From an uncultured Cytophagales bacterium (GTDB taxonomy: Bacteria; Bacteroidota; Bacteroidia; Cytophagales; Thermonemataceae), in the NCBI GenBank assembly GCA_938002655.1, contig CALLAC010000032.1, positions 1 to 56,316 of the forward strand: a stretch of 56,316 bases of DNA, read 5' to 3'. Under the pieces are notes generated by a model. The model was not told where the DNA came from, searched no databases, and was given only the letters and a program-made list of their open reading frames with translations. A program made the position numbers and the translations under genes. Each line of letters opens with the position of its first letter. Within the stretch, counting starts at the first letter, position 1. Positions 50,523-56,316 of this stretch are shown here, piece after piece.

Positions 50523-52427
50523 ATGGGGGCAACCAGCACTAGTAGGGCAGATTTTTGTATTCGTGTGGGTTCACCTCCCGCTAATGACGCCTGTGCAGAT
50601 GCTCGCAATATAGAAGTAGATAAACCCGGCATTTTTGGTACCAATGAATTTGCAACAAACGACGGCTCTATTACTTGTGGAAATCCTAGTCGTTCGGTAT
50701 GGTATAAATTTATTGCAACCAAAACCAACCATTTAGTTATTGTGCATCCACTTACAACAAGTATAACTAATACCGATTTGGCTCTGGCTGTATATTCAGG
50801 TTCGTGTGGTTCGCTTACGCAAATCAATTGCACCGACCAATACTCTAATGCCAAAGGTGAAATGGCAAATCTTACAGGATTGAGCGTAGGAGCCACCTAT
50901 TACGTAATGGTTACAGGCTACCAAGCTAATCACCAAGCCCCTTTTTCTATTGCAGTAATGAGCAATAACGACGATTGTCCGAATAGGAACACTGTTGAAA
51001 TCAATAAAGGCTGGGTACTTGGAGCAGTACAAGGAATGAATGCCGATCCTTTAACTTTCTGCGGAGCTGATACAGGTCCCGACAATACCGTATGGTTTAG
51101 TTTTGTAGCTACCGTTTCCAACGTAACCGTAGAGGTAGAGCCCGATGCCGGCAATCCCGGCGGTTCAGGAAACCAACGTGGTTTGGATGTTGAATTTAAC
51201 GTGTATCACAACTCCAGTGGTGTATGTGGAATTACTTTCGTAAATTGTAGAGATGCTAATGGATATGGTGGTAAAGAAACGCTCAATCTGATAGGTTTAA
51301 CCATTGGAGCAACTTATCTTATTGCTGTAGATGGTGAATACAATAGCTTTGAAAGCAGAGGTTCATTTAGAGTGAGAGTAACGGCTATTCCTCCTTGTGG
51401 GGCAAATCCCAGCCCTGCCAACACCTGCACAGATGCTCCCCTTATTAGCAATCTGAATGGCTATTGTGGCGTTACAAGTATGGCTTACAATCCAAACTTT
51501 TACAATAATCTCAACAACATTAGCCAAACTTTTTGCAGTACATCGGCTACTATTCAAAATAACTCTTTTTTGAAATTTGTAGCTAGCGACATTCAAGCTA
51601 CCTTTGAATGGACTGTTACTTCCAATGCTCCGAATGGCGGTCCTCCCTGTGATCTCGGAATACAAATCCAAATCTATGAAGTAATTGGTAGCGACTGCGA
51701 AACAGGTATATGGAAACCTATTTCTTCTTGCCCCGACCCTACGGGTCCGGTTGGTTCAACAGGCTCTATCACCGTCAGAGGACTTACGCCAGGTAAAACC
51801 TATTACATAATGTTTGATGGATTTGCGGCTAATGAGTGTGGCTATCGCCTAAGTGTGCCTGAAAATTCAGGAGTAGTACTGCCTCTACAATTACTATCGT
51901 TCCGAGCTAAAAGAAGTAACCCCTACAATCGCTTGATATGGGAAACCGAGCAAGAACTCAACCTGAAATTTTTTGAAATTCAATGGAGTAAAGACGGCTC
52001 TACATTTGTAAGTTTAGATAAAGTATCTGCAAAAAACCAAGCCTCTTTCTATACATACGAACATAAAGTATTGGAGCCGGGACATTACTACTACCGTTTA
52101 CGTATCGTAGAAAACGATGGCAAACAAAGTTTCAGTGCAATCGAAAACATATTTATCAGAACATACAACGATTTAGAAATACGTTTTTATCCTCTTCCTT
52201 TCAAAGATAAAGGCACTTTGGAGTGTTTTTCTTCAGCTAATCAAGAAGCTACTATGCAAATTTTTAGTGCCGAAGGTATAATGCTGTTAGAAAAATCCCT
52301 AACTCTACAAGAAGGGAAAAATGAATTTGAACAAGATTTGGCAGATTTGCCCAAAGGCATATATTTGCTCAAAGTTATTGCCGCCAACGGCAGGCAACAA
52401 ACCATTCGGATAGTGAAAAATCTTTAA
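50523..52427 (+). CDS. C-terminal piece of the broken surface protein, with T9SS sorting domain
   Basis: The frame is open from 50322; 50523 is only its first ATG. It completes repeat 3 and adds repeats 4 to 6 (PPANDACADARNI, NNDDCPNRNTVEI, ANTCTDAPLISN). An Ig-like module follows (LPLQLLSFRAKRSNPYNRLI to YYYRLRIVENDGKQSFSAIE), typical of the region before Bacteroidota sorting tails. The last 75 residues (FYPLPFKDKGTLECFSSANQ to GIYLLKVIAANGRQ) form a type A T9SS sorting domain. This domain directs secretion through the type IX pore and attachment to the cell surface. The role of the repeats may be adhesion. Confidence 0.75.
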   Translation: MGATSTSRADFCIRVGSPPANDACADARNIEVDKPGIFGTNEFATNDGSITCGNPSRSVWYKFIATKTNHLVIVHPLTTSITNTDLALAVYSGSCGSLTQINCTDQYSNAKGEMANLTGLSVGATYYVMVTGYQANHQAPFSIAVMSNNDDCPNRNTVEINKGWVLGAVQGMNADPLTFCGADTGPDNTVWFSFVATVSNVTVEVEPDAGNPGGSGNQRGLDVEFNVYHNSSGVCGITFVNCRDANGYGGKETLNLIGLTIGATYLIAVDGEYNSFESRGSFRVRVTAIPPCGANPSPANTCTDAPLISNLNGYCGVTSMAYNPNFYNNLNNISQTFCSTSATIQNNSFLKFVASDIQATFEWTVTSNAPNGGPPCDLGIQIQIYEVIGSDCETGIWKPISSCPDPTGPVGSTGSITVRGLTPGKTYYIMFDGFAANECGYRLSVPENSGVVLPLQLLSFRAKRSNPYNRLIWETEQELNLKFFEIQWSKDGSTFVSLDKVSAKNQASFYTYEHKVLEPGHYYYRLRIVENDGKQSFSAIENIFIRTYNDLEIRFYPLPFKDKGTLECFSSANQEATMQIFSAEGIMLLEKSLTLQEGKNEFEQDLADLPKGIYLLKVIAANGRQQTIRIVKNL

Positions 52428-52440
52428 ACACTACTCCAAA

Positions 52441-52478
52441 AGAAAAAGAGCAGTACAAACTTGCTCTTTTTCTTTTTT
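52441..52478. terminator. Bidirectional terminator between the T9SS cargo gene and clpB
   Basis: AGAAAAAGAGCA (52441-52452) and TGCTCTTTTTCT (52462-52473) form a perfect 12-bp stem with a 9-base loop, followed by TTTTTT. The stem's A-rich left arm gives T-runs for clpB transcripts from the other side. Confidence 0.85.
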
Positions 52479-52493
52479 CGAAAGCAAAAATTT

Positions 52494-55109
52494 TTAGACT
52501 TCCTCTGCTTTGACAATATTTTCAAAGATAATCCTATCGTACTTGTCAGTAGTTACGTAAATAGCACTATCTTTTTGGATATTGCCTGCAAGAATTTCTT
52601 TGCTCAACTCATTGAGCAAACGTTTCTGAATAGCTCTTTTGAGCGGTCTGGCACCAAATTGAGCATCAAAACCTACTTCTGCGAGCAACTCTTTCACTTT
52701 CTCATCAAATTCAATTTCTACCTGATTTTCAGCGAGCATTCGTTTTACACCTGCCAACTGAATATCCACAATTCGCAGAATATCTTTTTTGTTGAGCGGT
52801 CTGAACATGACGATTTCATCGATACGGTTCAAGAATTCAGGGCGAATTTGCTTTTTAAGCAAGGCGATTACTTCTTCTTTGGTTTCCTCAATTATATCAA
52901 ACTCATTTTCTTCATTTATTCTTGCAAAATTTTCCTGAATAATGCTTGAACCCATATTGGAGGTCATGATGATAATGGTATTTTTAAAATTAGCTGTTCT
53001 GCCTTTGTTATCGGTCAATCTGCCATCATCAAGCACTTGCAAAAGAATATTAAAAACATCGGGATGAGCTTTTTCGATTTCGTCGAGCAAAATTACGCTA
53101 TAAGGCTTGCGGCGTACGGCTTCGGTGAGTTGTCCACCTTCATCATAGCCTACATAACCAGGAGGAGCACCAATCAAGCGGCTTACAGCGTGGCGTTCTT
53201 GGTACTCGCTCATATCTATTCGTACCATATTGTTTTCATCATTGAATAGATATTCGGCAAGTGTTTTGGCAAGTTCGGTTTTCCCTACCCCTGTTGTACC
53301 TAAGAAAAGGAACGAACCAATGGGTCGTTTGGGGTCATTAAGTCCGGCACGGCTACGCCTTACGGCATCAGCTACTACCTGAATAGCTTGTGCTTGCCCT
53401 GCAACTCGTTTAGAAAGCTCTTCTTCCAGATGCAAAAGTTTTTCTTTTTCAGATTGAAGCATTTTCTGTACAGGAATGCCCGTCCATTTAGCAACTACTT
53501 CGGCAATGTTTTCAGCGGTAACTTCTTCGCGTAACATTGAATTTTCGCCTTGTAGTTCTTTGAGTTGTATTTGATAATCTTTCAGACGTTTTTCGGCTTC
53601 TAAAATTTTACCATATCGCAATTCGGCTACTCTGCCATAGTCGCCTGCTCGTTCGGCTTGCTCGGCTTCAATTTTGTAACGTTCAATATTTTCTTTTTCT
53701 GTTCGAATTTTATCAACAATTTCTTTTTCAGATTTCCATTTAGCCATCAGGCTATCGCGTTTTTCAGAAAGTTCAGCAATTTCTTTGGAAAGGATTTTCT
53801 CTTTTTCTATATCTTTTTCTCGGCGGATAGCCTCACGTTCTATTTCCAATTGCATTATTTTACGATTGAGTTCGTCTAATTCTTCGGGCATAGAGTCAAT
53901 TTCCATACGGAGTTTAGCGGCGGCTTCATCCATCAAGTCTATGGCTTTGTCAGGCAAAAACCTATCCGAAATGTAGCGATACGAAAGTTCTACTGCTGCA
54001 ATGATAGCATCATCTTTGATACGAACGCCGTGATGGAGTTCATATTTTTCTTTAATACCTCGTAAAATAGAAATGGCATCTTGTGGGCTGGGTTCATCTA
54101 CCATTACTGCCTGAAAACGACGTTCAAGAGCTTTATCTTTCTCAATATATTTTTGATATTCGTTCAGCGTAGTAGCACCAATGGCGTGTAATTCGCCACG
54201 GGCAAGAGCTGGTTTCAAGAGATTGGCGGCGTCCATTGCACTATCGCCTCCTGCACCTGCTCCTATGAGCGTATGAATCTCATCAATGAATAAAATAATT
54301 TCGCCTTCCGAATCAGTAACTTCTTTGATAACTGCTTTCAAGCGTTCTTCGAATTCACCTTTGTACTTAGCCCCTGCTACCAATAAGCCCATATCTAATG
54401 CTACAATGGTTTTGGTTTTTAAGTTTTCAGGAACATCACCATTGACAATACGTTGAGCCAAACCTTCTACGATAGCAGTTTTTCCTACACCAGGCTCACC
54501 CAAGAGAATAGGGTTGTTTTTGGTTCGGCGAGAAAGAATTTGCAAAACCCTGCGAATTTCCTCATCACGACCAATCACAGGGTCTATTTTTCCTTGACGA
54601 GCCAGTTCGTTTAAGTTCTTAGAATAGCGTTCTAATGAGCGATATTTGGCTTCGGCGTTTTGGTCGGTTACGCGGCTATTGCCTCGCAATTCTTTAATAG
54701 CTTGCACCAGTGCTTTTTCAGTAAAGCCTGCATCTTTGAGAATTTGTGCAGTTTTATCTTTGCCTGAAAGCAAGCCCAAGAGAATATGCTCTATGGCAAC
54801 ATATTCATCTTTGAACTCACTCAAATTGCGTTCGGCACGTTGCAGAGCCGCCGCCGCTTCGTTAGAAAGATACGGACTTTCGCCCGATGATTTAGGATAA
54901 GTGGATATAAGCTCATCTACTTTATTTTTGACAAAATTCTTGCTTGCACCACATTTCTGAAATAAAAAGTTTATGGTGTTTTCATCACTTTCTAAAAGAG
55001 CTTTTGCCAAGTGTCCTGTTTCAATAATAGGTTGCTGGTTGCCCAAAGCAATCTGACTTGCCTGCTGCAACAACTCCTGACTTTTGATAGTATAACGATT
55101 GAAGTTCAT
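52494..55109 (-). CDS. clpB: ATP-dependent disaggregase ClpB
   Basis: ClpB is a hexameric AAA+ chaperone that pulls polypeptides out of aggregates together with DnaK. The 871-residue protein has the N-domain (1-145), AAA1 with Walker A GEPGVGKT (204-211) and the coiled-coil M-domain (about 405-525, [20 protein letters not shown] ...). AAA2 has [40 protein letters not shown] and a sensor region ([11 protein letters not shown]). The full M-domain separates it from ClpA/ClpC. Length is normal. It is a single gene; a heat-inducible promoter would lie in the 55110-55310 region, but no consensus was assigned with certainty. Confidence 0.97.
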   Translation of the reverse strand: MNFNRYTIKSQELLQQASQIALGNQQPIIETGHLAKALLESDENTINFLFQKCGASKNFVKNKVDELISTYPKSSGESPYLSNEAAAALQRAERNLSEFKDEYVAIEHILLGLLSGKDKTAQILKDAGFTEKALVQAIKELRGNSRVTDQNAEAKYRSLERYSKNLNELARQGKIDPVIGRDEEIRRVLQILSRRTKNNPILLGEPGVGKTAIVEGLAQRIVNGDVPENLKTKTIVALDMGLLVAGAKYKGEFEERLKAVIKEVTDSEGEIILFIDEIHTLIGAGAGGDSAMDAANLLKPALARGELHAIGATTLNEYQKYIEKDKALERRFQAVMVDEPSPQDAISILRGIKEKYELHHGVRIKDDAIIAAVELSYRYISDRFLPDKAIDLMDEAAAKLRMEIDSMPEELDELNRKIMQLEIEREAIRREKDIEKEKILSKEIAELSEKRDSLMAKWKSEKEIVDKIRTEKENIERYKIEAEQAERAGDYGRVAELRYGKILEAEKRLKDYQIQLKELQGENSMLREEVTAENIAEVVAKWTGIPVQKMLQSEKEKLLHLEEELSKRVAGQAQAIQVVADAVRRSRAGLNDPKRPIGSFLFLGTTGVGKTELAKTLAEYLFNDENNMVRIDMSEYQERHAVSRLIGAPPGYVGYDEGGQLTEAVRRKPYSVILLDEIEKAHPDVFNILLQVLDDGRLTDNKGRTANFKNTIIIMTSNMGSSIIQENFARINEENEFDIIEETKEEVIALLKKQIRPEFLNRIDEIVMFRPLNKKDILRIVDIQLAGVKRMLAENQVEIEFDEKVKELLAEVGFDAQFGARPLKRAIQKRLLNELSKEILAGNIQKDSAIYVTTDKYDRIIFENIVKAEEV

Positions 55110-56043
55110 AGTAGTAAGGTTTTAGTAATAAGCCTTCAAAAGGTAAGCCAAAAAAATTATTTATGACAAAATGTCTGATTTGGTATAGATTTTTCTATTC
55201 TTTATGACAAAACTATCGTTGATTTTCTGTAAAATTTAAGCAGTCGTTCCTTGAAAAAGTAGTTTTGAGTTTGAGTTGAAAAAAAATTGTAGTAAAAATT
55301 TGGCAAAAATAGAACTTACACACTCTAATCTTACGTGAGTTTTTCTTTATGAAAATTTTTGAGCAAATTTTCTCCGAATTGATACCAATTCGTGATGATT
55401 TTTTGAATGACTTTTTCTTACAAAAATAAAAGTTTATAAAGCCGAGGGTAGTGTTAAATATGTAATGCTATTGAAAATTTTTGGTAGTAGTGTAAGAATA
55501 TGATGATAAAATTTGATTGATTTTACTTCTTTTGTACGAATTAGCTAAATTAAGATAATGCTTTGCAAGTTAAAAAATTAAATATCAACAACTTGTAAAA
55601 ATATTTTCTTTTGAGCAGGTTTCTGCATTTGGGCCTAACAAACTTTATGAATGAAAAGAAAGCTACATTAAAAATATGACTGAATTGAAAGACAATTAAG
55701 TACCTGTTTACCGTATATTTGTATTCACAAAACATTATCTTGCACAAGTGAAAACTTTTTGGCTTGCTGTTTTTATCAAAAAATTCTAAAATTGACTTTT
55801 TCAGAAACGACTTAACTATTTCTCTTTTCTCTTCTTTTAAGTACTCTGATTGTATTGAGTTACAAGTAAAAATCATGAAAAATAAGTTGAATTCGCCTAA
55901 AAATTAAGAAAAGTATCTAAAAAAAATCGTAACAAATTTTGAATGCGGCAGCATCATTTGAACTGATGGTGTTAATATACAGAATTTAAGCAAGACACTT
56001 TTCAAAGAGATGATTTTCTGATGCTATCAGTAAGGCTATAAAA
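55110..56043. other. AT-rich intergenic region upstream of clpB, no gene seen
   Basis: This stretch of 934 bases lies between the divergent-side end of clpB and the rRNA terminator. Minus-strand -7-like boxes TAGTTTTG (55215-55208) and TATTTTTG (55311-55304) could drive clpB. One frame of about 108 codons (55550-55876, minus) is Phe/Lys/Asn-rich without a recognisable motif and is probably chance. No repeats, tRNA or mobile-element ends were found. Confidence 0.5.
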
Positions 56044-56076
56044 TTAAAAAAACCTCACTGTTTGATAGTGAGGTTT
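56044..56076 (-). terminator. Terminator of the rRNA operon
   Basis: AAACCTCACT (56050-56059) and AGTGAGGTTT (56067-56076) form a perfect 10-bp stem with a 7-base loop. On the minus strand it ends in TTTTTTT. It lies about 24 bases after the 3' end of 5S rRNA. Confidence 0.85.
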
Positions 56077-56099
56077 GATATTGATTGTAAATAAGATTG

Positions 56100-56205
56100 G
56101 GGCGGCATTTACTCTTCCGGCTGTTAGGCCAGTACCATCAACGCTTCGGGGCTTAACTGCTCTGTTCGGAATGGAAAGAGGTGATCCCCCTAGCCATAGC
56201 CACCC
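56100..56205 (-). rRNA. rrf: 5S ribosomal RNA
   Basis: Minus-strand sequence begins GGGTGGCTATGGC and includes GAGGTGATCCCC-complement features, CCATTCCGAACAGAGCAGTT, AAGCCCCGAAGCGTTGATGG and TACTGGCC, the conserved 5S core. Terminal stem GGGTGGC (56205-56199) pairs with GCCGCCC (56106-56100), with one T-G pair. The length of about 106 bases fits. End positions may be off by a few bases. Confidence 0.93.
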
Positions 56206-56288
56206 ACAAGACCTCTGGCAAATCCATAGCCCTTCCTGAATACTTTTTTCAACAAGTTGACTCATCTACAATAACTACCCCGCAGTAA

Positions 56289-56316
56289 CTCTTAGAAACA
56301 TTCGGGTCATTAGTAT
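56289..56316 (-). rRNA. rrl: 3' end of 23S ribosomal RNA (continues beyond the window)
   Basis: The last bases on the minus strand read ATACTAATGACCCG, matching the conserved 3'-terminal ACTAATGA(A)CCG of 23S rRNA. The 3' end is set by analogy to E. coli, which ends about 14 bases after this motif. It is followed by 5S in the usual order, with no tRNA in the 80-base spacer. Confidence 0.6.

Larger units (their letters stand above)
49342..52427 (+). pseudogene. Repeat-rich T9SS-secreted surface protein gene with a one-base frameshift
   Basis: Two adjacent frames encode one protein. The first stops at 50352; the second is open from 50322 and continues the same repeat. At 50326-50333 the sequence TACTGCACCC reads through to a stop. 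One extra A after GCA would give FTATHTNHYIEL, the motif seen in the other repeats (FTATHTTHRIEL). A single-base deletion near 50330 is therefore the simplest explanation. The repaired product would be about 1028 residues: signal peptide, six PPC-like repeats, an Ig-like module and a T9SS sorting tail. It may be a true pseudogene, a phase-variable or frameshifted gene, or a sequencing error. The two pieces are described separately. Confidence 0.8.

Noticed and set aside
55550-55876. A 108-codon minus-strand frame in the AT-rich region before the rRNA genes
   Set aside because: Low-complexity Phe/Lys/Asn-rich composition, no motif, no signal peptide, no promoter; AT-rich DNA yields such frames by chance on the strand poor in TAA.
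56044-56265. A 73-codon minus-strand frame across the right edge
   Set aside because: It lies on the 5S rRNA gene and its terminator; the sequence conservation is that of rRNA.

Overview
The window reads as a low-GC chromosomal segment of a Bacteroidota bacterium, most likely from the Cytophagales side of the phylum, although no 16S gene is present to confirm this. The evidence is the phylum-type -33/-7 promoter signature (TTTG ... TAnnTTTG) in front of many genes without Shine-Dalgarno sequences, a SusC/SusD pair, TonB-dependent receptors with an N-terminal carboxypeptidase-like domain, a MurF-Alr fusion, a SecDF fusion, an HYC_CC_PP-type small protein and a surface protein with a type IX secretion (T9SS) sorting tail. 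No transposase, integrase, phage gene or CRISPR array was seen. Most of the window is housekeeping backbone with several poorly understood lineage genes between.

Layout, left to right. 1-3.6 kb: end of a GT4 glycosyltransferase, then a probable operon of rhomboid protease, an orphan NuoJ and a membrane protease with two FHA domains. 3.6-5.3 kb (minus): secreted protein and LysM/RlpA-like protein. 5.4-7.4 kb: alanine dehydrogenase-like protein and ClpP. 7.5-10.2 kb: HYC_CC_PP protein and TonB-dependent receptor, separated by a long nested inverted repeat. 10.3-14.7 kb: universal stress protein, small secreted protein, SecDF. 14.8-18.2 kb: MurQ (minus), FabI, a PHA-synthase-like hydrolase, a zinc-ribbon microprotein. 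18.2-21.5 kb: two tandem PAS paralogues (minus), diverging across a palindrome from a membrane protein with three winged-helix-like modules. 21.5-28.8 kb: ribosomal protein L19, FAD oxidoreductase, penicillin acylase family protein, PyrH, a 4-TM protein and a BamA/TamA-like outer-membrane protein.

28.8-41.3 kb: lipoprotein, a hairpin-rich spacer, MurF-Alr, a ParA ATPase with a PAS-like partner, a 37-residue lipoprotein gene, an N-acetylmuramoyl-alanine amidase, a secreted protein and a SusC-SusD-lipoprotein operon. 41.3-49.1 kb: SufD and SufC (no SufB), tRNA-Arg(CCG), a SirB1-type protein, a pseudouridine synthase, HemA, an amino-acid decarboxylase and a DUF72 protein. 49.3-52.4 kb: a repeat-rich T9SS cargo gene broken by a one-base frameshift. 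52.5-55.1 kb: ClpB. The right edge carries 5S rRNA and the 3' tip of 23S rRNA (minus).

Functional themes are envelope biogenesis and remodelling (SecDF, MurF-Alr, MurQ, amidase, LysM protein, BamA-like), proteostasis (ClpP, ClpB, rhomboid, FHA protease), TonB-dependent uptake (two receptors) and small sensory or positioning modules (PAS pair, ParA-PAS). The best leads for something undescribed are the structured RNA/DNA element at 7889-7985, the triple winged-helix membrane protein with its divergent palindrome, the ParA-PAS pair and the FHA-FHA-TM-protease.
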